Below, piece by piece: positions 53,708 through 62,094 of a stretch of 64,000 nucleotides of DNA. The DNA is from Anaerococcus octavius (GTDB lineage Bacteria; Bacillota; Clostridia; Tissierellales; Peptoniphilaceae), in the NCBI RefSeq assembly GCF_900445265.1, contig NZ_UFTA01000002.1, positions 930,001 to 994,000 on the forward strand. Reading direction: 5' to 3'. The notes under the pieces were generated by a model. The model ran no database searches. It saw only the letters and a program-made list of their open reading frames with translations, and was not told where the DNA came from. Position numbers and translations under genes: made by a program. The stretch's first letter is position 1. Each line of letters opens with the position of its first letter.

Positions 53708-53945
53708 CTATAGCCTCATACATTTCTTCTGCAGTCGACTTTTTAGCTCCATCTATAAGATTTGTAACTTTTACTTTCAAATTACTTTTACCAAAAGTCA
53801 CTTCAATTATATCTCCCACATTTACTAGAGAACCTGGCTTTGCTGTATTTCCATTTATCAAAACCCTACCATTTTCACAGGCTTCTTTTGCTACTTGTCT
53901 ACGTTTTATTATTCTTGAATTTTTTAAAAACTTATCTATTCTCAT
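53700..53945 (-). CDS. rqcP: S4-domain RNA-binding protein RqcP (YabO/Hsp15 family)
   Basis: In B. subtilis RqcP binds stalled 50S subunits and helps RqcH add alanine tails during ribosome quality control. 81 residues with a single S4 domain: MRIDKFLKNSRIIKRRQVAKEA and GRVLINGNTAKPGSLVNVGDIIEV. First gene of the rqcP-divIC-tilS-hpt operon. Confidence 0.93.
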   Translation of the reverse strand: MRIDKFLKNSRIIKRRQVAKEACENGRVLINGNTAKPGSLVNVGDIIEVTFGKSNLKVKVTNLIDGAKKSTAEEMYEAIDG

Positions 53946-53983
53946 AGCTTAATTTTACTATAAGAGTAGCATTATAGCTAGCT

Positions 53984-54016
53984 AAAAAAACAAAAGCCCA
54001 GGCTAAACCTGGGCTT
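53984..54016 (-). terminator. Terminator of the long DUF2382 gene
   Basis: A perfect 9-bp GC-rich stem (53994-54002 with 54008-54016) with loop of five, followed by a T-rich run on the minus strand. Confidence 0.88.
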
Positions 54017-54031
54017 GATGATTTTATCTTA

Positions 54032-54841
54032 TTATAGGTGATCTTCGTCTGAATCTACTTCTTTTACGTCACCAGATTCAACTACATCTAATTTTTCTTT
54101 TCTTACAGTATCAGATACTTTTTGGTTTTCTGTAACTGTTTCAGTATTTACATCTACTTCTTCTGTTACATATGCTTCTTTGTCTACTGATACTTTTTCT
54201 TCGTGAATTGGAATTCTGATTTCATCAGCAGTTTCATCAAAGTTATATCCATCAACTGCATCGCCTTCTACTGCATGTCTTTCTACAGTTACTCTTTCTT
54301 TTTCAACTGGTACATCAATTTCTTGAGTTTCTGTTACAACGTCTTTTTTAAGTCCGATTTCACCAGTTTGAACTTTTTCTTTATTTACTCTTAGTCTTTC
54401 TTCGTGAAGTTTGATTTTATCTAATTTAGATAAGTCATCTCTTTGAAGAATATCATCATCAATATAATCTTTTCTTTGATCGTAAGCTGTATCTACGTAT
54501 TCTGGATCATCTAAGAATCCATCTCTTTCGATAGCTAATACATAGTTTCCATTTTCAACTGCTGCTAAAGCATCGTCAGAAACAGTTCTATCAAATCCAA
54601 AGTCTCCAAAGTAAGCTGGATCTAAATCTTCGCCTGTATAATAAGCATAAATCCCGTTATAGTCTGGATCTAATGTGTCTCTATTTGCTCTATCGGAAAT
54701 TCCGTAATATCTTAAATTATCATTATCAAATTCATTAGCTGAAATAACTTCTAATTCGCTATCGCTAAATCCTTGAGATCTAAGTTGATCAATTCTTGCT
54801 AAAAGTTCATCTTCTGTTCTAAATGTTTCAAAATTTGCCAT
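54032..54841 (-). CDS. General stress protein: YflT-like N terminus plus DUF2382 (YsnF/AvaK) domain
   Basis: 269 residues, soluble and strongly acidic. The first about 115 residues resemble the general stress protein 17M domain (ETFRTEDELLARIDQLRSQGF, then an extended acidic middle). From about 135 to 255 lies the DUF2382 domain, seen as repeated modules of the form IxLHEERLRVxKEKVxTGEI and IPIHEEKVSVDKEAYVTEEV. YflT and YsnF are sigma-B-controlled in B. subtilis as I recall. Own promoter and terminator. Molecular function unknown. Confidence 0.85.
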   Translation of the reverse strand: MANFETFRTEDELLARIDQLRSQGFSDSELEVISANEFDNDNLRYYGISDRANRDTLDPDYNGIYAYYTGEDLDPAYFGDFGFDRTVSDDALAAVENGNYVLAIERDGFLDDPEYVDTAYDQRKDYIDDDILQRDDLSKLDKIKLHEERLRVNKEKVQTGEIGLKKDVVTETQEIDVPVEKERVTVERHAVEGDAVDGYNFDETADEIRIPIHEEKVSVDKEAYVTEEVDVNTETVTENQKVSDTVRKEKLDVVESGDVKEVDSDEDHL

Positions 54842-54894
54842 TATAATCTCCTTTTTATTTCTAGACTTACTGTCTAATTTGTTCTAGTAGCTAT

Positions 54895-54920
54895 ATACCC
54901 CCTAGATATTTTTATTAAAC
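54895..54920 (-). promoter_or_regulatory. Sigma-B-type promoter of the DUF2382 gene
   Basis: GTTTAA (54920-54915), 14-base spacer, GGGTAT (54900-54895): a full match to the general stress sigma-B consensus known from B. subtilis. It lies 54 bases before the ATG. No sigma-A style pair of equal quality is seen there. Confidence 0.65.
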
Positions 54921-54961
54921 ATAAATATTAAAATATTTCAAAGTTTTACAATAATTTATAT

Positions 54962-55189
54962 TTATTGTTCAATATCATCATAATTTAATTTACTATCATC
55001 AACTGTCATTATTTCTTTTCTAATTGGCACTCTAATAGTTTGCATTTCTATATATTTTTCACGTTTAATGACAATTTCTTCTACAACTTTTTTTTCTTTT
55101 CTAATCCTTACTCTTTCCTCGTGAAGTGGAATAGTAATGGTTTTACCGTTTTTTAATCTTTCTAAATAATCTTCATTTAAATCATCCAT
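54962..55189 (-). CDS. Small DUF2382 single-module protein
   Basis: 75 residues. The centre repeats the DUF2382 pattern twice (ITIPLHEERVRIRKEKKVVEE and IRVPIRKEIMTVDDS), so this is a free-standing single module of the domain found in the larger neighbour. Predicted cytoplasmic. A good AGGATG-type site lies upstream; the leader carries GGGTAT. Confidence 0.8.
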   Translation of the reverse strand: MDDLNEDYLERLKNGKTITIPLHEERVRIRKEKKVVEEIVIKREKYIEMQTIRVPIRKEIMTVDDSKLNYDDIEQ

Positions 55190-55220
55190 ATAAAATCATC
55201 CTTTCACGCTTTTCATATAT

Positions 55221-55226
55221 ATACCC
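55221..55226 (-). promoter_or_regulatory. GGGTAT motif upstream of the small DUF2382 gene
   Basis: GGGTAT lies 32 bases before the ATG, at the distance expected for a sigma-B -10. No GTTTAA-like -35 is visible 12-15 bases further up. Supporting evidence is only the neighbouring complete motif. Confidence 0.35.
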
Positions 55227-55259
55227 ACTAATTTAAAGTATAGTGACATAGGTGATAAG

Positions 55260-56294
55260 ATGAATAATATTTTGCATATTGATTGTGATGCTTTTTATGC
55301 TTCTTGCGAAGAAATCAGAAATCCAAAACTAAAAACTTATCCTTTAGCTGTAGGTGGTCTATCTAATAAATCAATTATTACAACCGCAAATTATAAAGCT
55401 AGAGAATATGGTTTACATTCTGCTATGCCCGTTTTTATGGCAAAAGAATTATGTCCAAACTTGGTATTAGTTCCAGTTGACCATCCTTATTATAGAAAAA
55501 AATCTATAGAAGTTTTTAAAATAATAAAAAAATACTCTAACAATTTTGAACAAGTTTCTATAGATGAAGCTTATTTAGAAATTAATAACAAAGATCCCTT
55601 ATCTCTTGCAAAAAATATCCAAGATGAGGTTTATATAAATACACAAATAAATGTATCTATAGGTATTTCTTATAATAAGTTTCTGGCAAAGTTAGCCAGT
55701 GATTGGAATAAACCACACGGTATTAAAGAAATAAAAAAATCAGATGTACCTGATCTTTTATTAGATTTAGATATTAAAAAAATTCACGGTCTGGGCAAGC
55801 ACGGCGTAGAAAAGTTAAAAAATATTGGAATATATACTATATCAGATTTATTAAGACTGAATGAAGATTTTTTAATTGATCTATTCGGCAAACATGGCTC
55901 ATATATTTATTGGGTAATCAGAGGTGAGGATGATAGAGAAATAAATCCTAGCAGAATTAGAAAATCTCTAGGTAGAGAAAGAACTTTTAAAAATAATACT
56001 AATGATATAAATATTTTAAATAATTATTTAAAAGAAATTTCGAAAAAAATACAAGAAGACTTAGTAATCAAAGATCTACAAGGTAAAACTGTTAATATCA
56101 AATTAAAAAATAGTGATTTTAAAATAATAACTAGAGCTATAACTCTCCAAGAACCCATTTACAAAAAAGAAGATATTTACTTAGCTGCTAGTGAACTTTT
56201 AAATGAAGCTTATAATGATGAATATATAAGACTAATTGGTATTTCTATTTCAAAATTATCTAGCAGAAATAGCAATCAATTATCATTTTTATAA
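55260..56294 (+). CDS. dinB: DNA polymerase IV (Y family)
   Basis: Error-prone translesion polymerase. 344 residues with catalytic HIDCDAFYA near 6 and SIDEAYLE near 100, YNKFLAKLASDWNKP near 140, a helix-hairpin-helix IHGLGKHGVEKLKNIGIYTISDLL near 178, and the little-finger domain. The typical C-terminal beta-clamp motif (QLSFL) is the very end of the protein. AGGTGATAAG precedes the ATG. Confidence 0.96.
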   Translation: MNNILHIDCDAFYASCEEIRNPKLKTYPLAVGGLSNKSIITTANYKAREYGLHSAMPVFMAKELCPNLVLVPVDHPYYRKKSIEVFKIIKKYSNNFEQVSIDEAYLEINNKDPLSLAKNIQDEVYINTQINVSIGISYNKFLAKLASDWNKPHGIKEIKKSDVPDLLLDLDIKKIHGLGKHGVEKLKNIGIYTISDLLRLNEDFLIDLFGKHGSYIYWVIRGEDDREINPSRIRKSLGRERTFKNNTNDINILNNYLKEISKKIQEDLVIKDLQGKTVNIKLKNSDFKIITRAITLQEPIYKKEDIYLAASELLNEAYNDEYIRLIGISISKLSSRNSNQLSFL

Positions 56295-56296
56295 TT

Positions 56297-56350
56297 AAAA
56301 AAAGGTGGTGTTGCAGAATAGGTAAATCTATTCTGCTCATTACCTTTTTT
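56297..56350 (+). terminator. dinB terminator hairpin coinciding with the IS left end
   Basis: An A run, GGT, then GCAGAATAG/CTATTCTGC (9 bp) around GTAAAT, then ACC and a run of T. It functions as a plus-strand terminator 3 bases after dinB, and its left arm carries the IS terminal repeat. Confidence 0.7.
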
Positions 56351-56472
56351 CGTGTATATTGGTATCAAGCCATTAAATTCTGTATCTTTCTTTAATATGA
56401 AAATGAATTTATCCACATTTTTCATAAAAATAGGCTCAATTAATACAGCTAAGATTTTTAATATTTTTTTTC

Positions 56473-58029
56473 TTAAGCAGCTTTGTATTTTATGAGTTCT
56501 AAATTCTTGTTTTCTATTTTGGATGCCAGTTTATTTAGGTTTAGTGCCATTGATAAGAGGCATATTTCACTTATTATATTTGATTTTCCTCTATGGTGGA
56601 ATCTGTTGTATTTTAGTCCTGATTTTATTTTGGAAAATGCTCCTTCGGCTTGGATTGATCTATTTATTCTTTCTTCTATTCCTTGGTCTGAGCTTATATT
56701 TTCTAAGGATTCTTTCCTATATTTTTGAAAGATTTCTGCTATGTAGATTCCTTTGGTCTTCTGACCATCTTTGTTCCAGTTAAAGCATCTGTATACTTTG
56801 CTGGTTGTTGTGTATCCGCTTTTTCTTTTTCTGTATCTATCAGTGCACCTTATGAATTCTTTGCCTTCTTTTGATATGTATTTGTCTGATGTTTTATCAT
56901 ATCTTAGACTATTTCTGAATTCTTCTTTTTTATACTTTCTAGTTTTTAATTGTTCGTAGTTGGATGGTTTTATGTATGATAAGAGCTTGTTTTCTGCAAG
57001 AAAAACATAATTTTCTTCGCTTTCATATCCTGAATCTGCTACTATCTTGTTTAGTTTGTCGGGGTGGTTTTTGAGTAATTTATTTAGAAATGGTTTTAAG
57101 GTGTACATATCGGATGGATGGTGGGATACATTTTCTCCTATGATGAAGCCTGAGGAACTTGCTAGTTGGATGTTGTAGGCTGGTTTTAATTGACCATTTT
57201 TCATATGATCTTCTTTCATTCTCATGAAGGTTGCATCATGGTCTGTTTTTGAGTAGGAGTTTCTGTGCTCTCCCATTATTTCTATATGTTTTTGATAGCT
57301 TTCTAGTTTGTTCTTCCAATCTTTGAGCTTTTCATAGTCTCGTTGGAGTTGGTGTTTTCTTTTTCCTTGTCCATGTACAAAGTTTATTTTATTTTCTGTA
57401 CATTCTGTACTTATCTGATTGAATGCTATTCTTACTACTGCTAATACCTGTGATGGTGTTAGTTCTCTATTTAAATTAAAGTGCTTTATTATTTTTACTC
57501 TTAGTTTCTTTTGCCATTTTTCAATGCTTCCTCGCCACACGAAACTATATCTATTGGCGTAGGCTTCTATTTTTGTTCCATCTATGTAGATGCTTGATAA
57601 GTCTATTTGATTTTCTTCTATTAGTATTTGAATCATTTGGTTTAACAAGTTTGGTGCTAGTTCTACGATTTTTTGTCTAAATCTGTTTATTGTACTATGA
57701 TCTGGTGGATTTTCTCCATCTAAAAGGTATTTTATCCTCAAATCATATTTGCATGATTTTTCTATATTTCTTGATGAGAATATTCCTTCTGAGTAGCAAA
57801 ATATTATTATTTGTAGCATTGTTACTGGGTTTACTGTAGGTTTTCTTCCTAATGATGAGTAGACTTTTTTTATTTCAGATAAATCCATCCTTTCGATTAT
57901 ATTTTTTACAAGCCTTAACTTAACATCATCTTTGACATATATTTCAGTGTCAAAATTCATTTTTAATTGAATAGTATCATTAACTAGCGTAAAATTAGTT
58001 AATGATGATGTATTTTTAACGGTTTTCAT
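56473..58029 (-). CDS. IS1182-family DDE transposase
   Basis: 518 residues, full length for the family. An N-terminal helix-turn-helix-like DUF772 domain (about 45-130; GRKPTVNPVTMLQIIIFCYSEGI) precedes the RNase H-like core with DDE residues in YIDGTKIEAYANRY (about 150), VADSGYESEENY (about 330) and RSIQAEGAFSKIK (about 470). The frame is unbroken, so the element could be active. Confidence 0.93.
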   Translation of the reverse strand: MKTVKNTSSLTNFTLVNDTIQLKMNFDTEIYVKDDVKLRLVKNIIERMDLSEIKKVYSSLGRKPTVNPVTMLQIIIFCYSEGIFSSRNIEKSCKYDLRIKYLLDGENPPDHSTINRFRQKIVELAPNLLNQMIQILIEENQIDLSSIYIDGTKIEAYANRYSFVWRGSIEKWQKKLRVKIIKHFNLNRELTPSQVLAVVRIAFNQISTECTENKINFVHGQGKRKHQLQRDYEKLKDWKNKLESYQKHIEIMGEHRNSYSKTDHDATFMRMKEDHMKNGQLKPAYNIQLASSSGFIIGENVSHHPSDMYTLKPFLNKLLKNHPDKLNKIVADSGYESEENYVFLAENKLLSYIKPSNYEQLKTRKYKKEEFRNSLRYDKTSDKYISKEGKEFIRCTDRYRKRKSGYTTTSKVYRCFNWNKDGQKTKGIYIAEIFQKYRKESLENISSDQGIEERINRSIQAEGAFSKIKSGLKYNRFHHRGKSNIISEICLLSMALNLNKLASKIENKNLELIKYKAA

Positions 58030-58045
58030 AAATACATTGTATCAG

Positions 58046-58079
58046 AAAAAGACGAGGATTTCAGTTTCCTCGTCTTTTT
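58046..58079. terminator. Bidirectional hairpin inside the IS, downstream of recA
   Basis: A stem of about 13 bp (AAAAAGACGAGGA / TCCTCGTCTTTTT) with a short loop and T run in either direction. It can end recA transcripts and shields the transposase from read-through. It lies between the right terminal repeat and the transposase start. Confidence 0.85.
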
Positions 58080-58111
58080 TCTATATTAGGACTTTTGCAA
58101 CAGCCCCTTTT

Positions 58112-59161
58112 TTATTCAGTATCTAAACTTTGTTGACCATCTTTTTCATCTTCAAAAAGATCGCCATCTTCCTCTTCGCTTCTAAGAGTAGATCTAATTT
58201 TTCCTTCTATTTCATTCATTATGTCTCGATTTTCTTCTAGATATGTTTTTACATTTTCACGACCTTGTCCAAGTTTTTCACCATCATAGGAGAACCAAGA
58301 GCCTGCTTTATCAACTATATCCATTTCTACCGCAGTATCTAATATAACTCCTGATTTAGAAATGCCTGTTCCATACATAATATCAAATTCTACCACCTTA
58401 AATGGAGGTGCAACTTTATTTTTTACAACCTTTACTCTTGTACGTGAACCGATAGAATTATCTCCTTCAGTAATGGTCTTTATTCTACGAATATCAAGTC
58501 TTACTGAAGAATAAAATTTAAGGGCACGTCCACCAGTTGTTGTTTCTGGAGAACCAAACATTACACCAACCTTTTCTCTTAATTGGTTAATAAATACTAC
58601 TGTTGTGTTTGATTTTGCAATTACACCTGTAAGTCTTCTTAAAGCTTGGCTCATAAGTCTTGCTTGTAAACCTACGTGGCTATCTCCCATTTCTCCTTCA
58701 ATTTCTGCTCTTGGAACTAGGGCAGCTACTGAGTCAATAATTATTAAATCTACTGCACCAGAACGTACTAGAGATTCTGCAATATCTAATCCTTGTTCTC
58801 CTGTATCAGGTTGTGAAAGAATTAAATTATCTATGTCAACACCCAAATTTCTAGCATACTCTGCATCCATAGCATGTTCTGCATCTATAAATGCACACAT
58901 ATTTCCTTCTTTTTGGTCTTCTGCAATCATATGAAGCGCAAGAGTTGTTTTACCAGATGATTCAGGTCCAAATATTTCTATTACTCTTCCTCTTGGAATA
59001 CCACCAATACCTAAAGCAATATCAAGGTTAATAGCACCTGTTGGTATAGCTGATACAGATACTTTTGGGGCTTCCCCCATTTTCATGATTGAACCTTTAC
59101 CATATTTTTTTTCTATATTTTTAAAGGCTTGATCTAAAGCTTTTTGTTTATCATTATCCAT
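58112..59161 (-). CDS. recA: Recombinase RecA
   Basis: Homologous recombination and SOS coprotease. 349 residues: [13 protein letters not shown] near 18, Walker [10 protein letters not shown] near 64, [19 protein letters not shown] near 142, the loop-L2 region [28 protein letters not shown] near 200 and an acidic C terminus. The IS ends only 4 bases past the stop. It follows pgsA by 9 bases, a common Firmicute order (ftsK-pgsA-recA). Confidence 0.97.
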   Translation of the reverse strand: MDNDKQKALDQAFKNIEKKYGKGSIMKMGEAPKVSVSAIPTGAINLDIALGIGGIPRGRVIEIFGPESSGKTTLALHMIAEDQKEGNMCAFIDAEHAMDAEYARNLGVDIDNLILSQPDTGEQGLDIAESLVRSGAVDLIIIDSVAALVPRAEIEGEMGDSHVGLQARLMSQALRRLTGVIAKSNTTVVFINQLREKVGVMFGSPETTTGGRALKFYSSVRLDIRRIKTITEGDNSIGSRTRVKVVKNKVAPPFKVVEFDIMYGTGISKSGVILDTAVEMDIVDKAGSWFSYDGEKLGQGRENVKTYLEENRDIMNEIEGKIRSTLRSEEEDGDLFEDEKDGQQSLDTE

Positions 59162-59170
59162 AATTATCTC

Positions 59171-59701
59171 CTAAATATTTTCTAAATCTAGTATTTCTTT
59201 ATTCTTTACTATATAATCTATACCTGATATCAATGTTAAAATAACTGCTATATAAAATATATAAATCCCTACAATATTTAATGCATCGTGAGCAGAAAGT
59301 AAACACACAAGAGCTGTCATTTGACTAAAAGTTTTTGCCTTTCCCCATTTACTTGCAGCAATAGTAACTCCTTGGTCTGCAGCTAGAGTTCTAAATCCTG
59401 TGATAGTAAGTTCTCTTGCAATTATAATAATTACTGCCCAGCCTGGTATTATTAAATCTTCTACCAAAACTAAAAATGCAGCCATTGTAAGTAATTTATC
59501 TACTAAAGGGTCTACAAACTTACCAAAAGTTGTTACTAGATTGCGGCTACGAGCAAGATGCCCGTCTAAGGCATCTGTAAGGGATGCTATTATAAAAATA
59601 ATAGCAGCAACATCATAACTCCTTCTATAAAAATAATATGACCAAACAAATACTGGAATTAAAATCAGTCTTGATAATGTAACTTTATTAGCTATATTCA
59701 T
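59171..59701 (-). CDS. pgsA: CDP-diacylglycerol-glycerol-3-phosphate 3-phosphatidyltransferase
   Basis: Membrane enzyme that makes phosphatidylglycerophosphate. 176 residues from the Met at 59701; AAGGAG stands before it, whereas the longer frame starts inside ftsK. The CDP-alcohol motif D-x2-DG-x2-AR-x8-G-x3-D-x3-D is complete (DALDGHLAR...GKFVDPLVDK, about 38-64). Four to five helices. Confidence 0.95.
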   Translation of the reverse strand: MNIANKVTLSRLILIPVFVWSYYFYRRSYDVAAIIFIIASLTDALDGHLARSRNLVTTFGKFVDPLVDKLLTMAAFLVLVEDLIIPGWAVIIIIARELTITGFRTLAADQGVTIAASKWGKAKTFSQMTALVCLLSAHDALNIVGIYIFYIAVILTLISGIDYIVKNKEILDLENI

Positions 59702-59702
59702 T

Positions 59703-62012
59703 TTATTCTCCTTCAATATAAGTTCTATCTACTAAAACTTTTCTTGGCTTACTACCTTCATAAGGTCCTACTACACCTTTTGCTTCAAGCTGATCAATTA
59801 TTCTACCAGCTCTAGCATAACCTACTCTTAATTTTCTTTGTAAAAGTGAAACAGATGCTGTATTTTCTTCGATTATTATGCGTGTTGCTTCATCTATTAA
59901 TTCATCTTCATCATCTACTTCTTTTACTTGAGAATTTTCTTCTACTGTTTCTATAGCCTCTTTGTTATAATTTGCCTGGGTCTCCTTTTTGATATAGTCG
60001 ACTACATTTAAAACTTCACTATCAGATACAAAGGCTCCTTGGATTCTAAGTGGCTTCATTGAATCGCTAGATGCATAAAGCATGTCTCCTTTTCCTAAAA
60101 GTTTTTCTGCTCCTGATACATCAAGTATTGTTCTAGAATCAGTTTGACTTGTAACTGCAAATGAAATCCTTGATGGAATGTTTGCTTTTATTGTACCTGT
60201 AATAACATCAACTGTTGGTCTTTGAGTTGCTATTACTAAATGTATACCACAAGCTCTGGATTTTTGAGCTAGTCGCATAATATAATCTTCCACTTCACTA
60301 GCTGCAGTCATCATAAGGTCTGCAAGCTCATCTATAATTACTACTATATATGGTAAATTTTCCATAGATTCATCAGATTTTGCTGCTTTTTTATAACCTT
60401 CTATATCACGAACATGGTATTTTTGAAAGGCCTTATATCTTTTTTCCATTTCAGAAATAGCCCAAAATAATGAGGAACTAGCTTTTTTAGGATCAGTTAT
60501 AACAGGCATAATTAAATGCGGAATCCCATTATAGACAGAAAGTTCTACTACTTTCGGGTCAATCATTAAAAGTTTTACTTCATCTGGTGAATGTTTGTAT
60601 AAGATACTCATTATTATTGTGTTTATACAAACAGATTTACCAGAACCAGTAGCACCTGAGACTAATAAATGGGGCATTTTTTCAATGCCAGATACAACAG
60701 GATCTCCTGCTATAGATTTGCCCATAGCAAAGGGGATTTTTGACTTAGCATTTGCAAACTTGCTAGTAGATATTATCTCCTTAAATCCAACTATTTCCTT
60801 GCTATCATTTGGTACTTCTATCCCTACATGGCTTTTACCAGGAATAGGTGCTAATATTCTAATCCCACTTGTTGCAAGTGATAAAGCCAAATCATCTGCA
60901 AGATTTAATATCTTACTTACCTTTACCCCTCTTTGTGGTTTTAATTCATAGCAAGTTACTGTTGGTCCTACATCGATTTGTACAACTTTTGCTTCTATAC
61001 CAAAACTTTCTAGAGTTTCTTCTATAGCTACTGCTTTTTCTTTAATTTCGCCTTCATCAATTGATCCAGCATCTGACCTATCTTCTAATAGGTCTATTGG
61101 TGGATAATTGTAATTATCAAAATCTTTTTTGAAAGACTCATCAATATCTTTCATTTCAATTTGTTTTGACTTATAACTTCTTACTTCTATATCTCCATCT
61201 TTGGAAAAATCATATGTTTGAATTGGTTTTCTTTTAGGTTTTTCAGTTTTTTCTTCGTGGACAAGATTTTTTGGCTCTGAATTAGATTTAGGCAGGTCTT
61301 CTTCTAAAGTTGGTCCTAAATCTTTGTTATCATTAGGAATTTCTACTTTCTCTACTTTGGAGTTTTGCTTATTATCTAAATTGGTATTTCCTTTTTCTTT
61401 AAGGCTAGTAAATAAACTTGAAATTTTACTTCCTATAAATACTAGCATATCACTAACCTTTATAAAAAATTCTCCATAAGTTAGAGGGCTTATCCCAATT
61501 ACAAACAAGAATATAGCTATGCCAAATAATAGATCTAAGCCTAAAGTTCCTAAAAAGTTTACTATGTAGTAGGCAAAAAATCCGCCCATCATACCGCCAG
61601 AATTCTTTGCATTTAAAATATTATGGTCTATTGTCCAATTTAAATCATTTCTAACATATGCTTTGGACATAAATGCAAGAGTAGTTATAAAAAGTAAATA
61701 TAAAAGCAAAAAGTTTTTAATATTATCTTTATATTTATCTCTATAAGCAAAAAGAAAACTTACAAATACTATAAGTGGGAAAAATAGTGCTAACTTACCA
61801 AAGATATTAGTAAATCCATTAGTTACTGCATTTCCAAGTTTGCCTGTATTTGAAGAAAATATAAATATAAATAAAAATAAGGATAGACCCATCATCACAA
61901 GAGAAAATATATTGAAATTAAAAGTCCATTCCCTCTTTTTTTTAGCTTTATTTCTGGGAGCTTTACTTGTAGATTTTTTTCTTATTCTATTGTCATTTTT
62001 ACTATTTGTCAT
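59703..62012 (-). CDS. ftsK: DNA translocase FtsK/SpoIIIE
   Basis: Pumps chromosome ends through the closing septum. 769 residues: four to five N-terminal helices (about 30-185), an acidic/Lys linker (about 200-300), the RecA-like motor with Walker A SGATGSGKS near 455 and Walker B IVVIIDELADLM near 550, and the winged-helix gamma domain (about 700-762, LLQRKLRVGYARAGRIIDQLE) that reads KOPS-like sequences. Confidence 0.96.
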   Translation of the reverse strand: MTNSKNDNRIRKKSTSKAPRNKAKKKREWTFNFNIFSLVMMGLSLFLFIFIFSSNTGKLGNAVTNGFTNIFGKLALFFPLIVFVSFLFAYRDKYKDNIKNFLLLYLLFITTLAFMSKAYVRNDLNWTIDHNILNAKNSGGMMGGFFAYYIVNFLGTLGLDLLFGIAIFLFVIGISPLTYGEFFIKVSDMLVFIGSKISSLFTSLKEKGNTNLDNKQNSKVEKVEIPNDNKDLGPTLEEDLPKSNSEPKNLVHEEKTEKPKRKPIQTYDFSKDGDIEVRSYKSKQIEMKDIDESFKKDFDNYNYPPIDLLEDRSDAGSIDEGEIKEKAVAIEETLESFGIEAKVVQIDVGPTVTCYELKPQRGVKVSKILNLADDLALSLATSGIRILAPIPGKSHVGIEVPNDSKEIVGFKEIISTSKFANAKSKIPFAMGKSIAGDPVVSGIEKMPHLLVSGATGSGKSVCINTIIMSILYKHSPDEVKLLMIDPKVVELSVYNGIPHLIMPVITDPKKASSSLFWAISEMEKRYKAFQKYHVRDIEGYKKAAKSDESMENLPYIVVIIDELADLMMTAASEVEDYIMRLAQKSRACGIHLVIATQRPTVDVITGTIKANIPSRISFAVTSQTDSRTILDVSGAEKLLGKGDMLYASSDSMKPLRIQGAFVSDSEVLNVVDYIKKETQANYNKEAIETVEENSQVKEVDDEDELIDEATRIIIEENTASVSLLQRKLRVGYARAGRIIDQLEAKGVVGPYEGSKPRKVLVDRTYIEGE

Positions 62013-62048
62013 AATCTACCTCATTATAAATTATATTATATCAAGGCT

Positions 62049-62080
62049 AAAAAATAAACTGCCATATCATGGCAGCTTAT
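62049..62080 (-). terminator. Terminator of pnp
   Basis: A stem CTGCCAT/ATGGCAG (7 bp, extended by AATAA/TTATT pairs) and minus-strand T run, 15 bases after the pnp stop and 37 before the ftsK start. Confidence 0.85.
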
Positions 62081-62094
62081 TTATTAAATTTCTA

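Larger units (their letters stand above)
56304..58107 (-). mobile_element. IS1182-family insertion sequence, apparently intact
   Basis: About 1804 bases between imperfect terminal repeats: left GGTGGTGTTGCA (56304-56315), right, read inward, GGGGCTGTTGCA (58107-58096), 10 of 12 identical. One transposase gene fills it. No direct target duplication is visible; both flanks are A/T runs complementary to each other, which suggests insertion into the terminator between dinB and recA. Both ends carry terminator-like hairpins. Confidence 0.85.

Noticed and set aside
54032-55189. DUF2382 repeats as a toxin or surface adhesin system
   Set aside because: No signal peptide, anchor or toxin motif; the domain is typical of cytoplasmic stress proteins.
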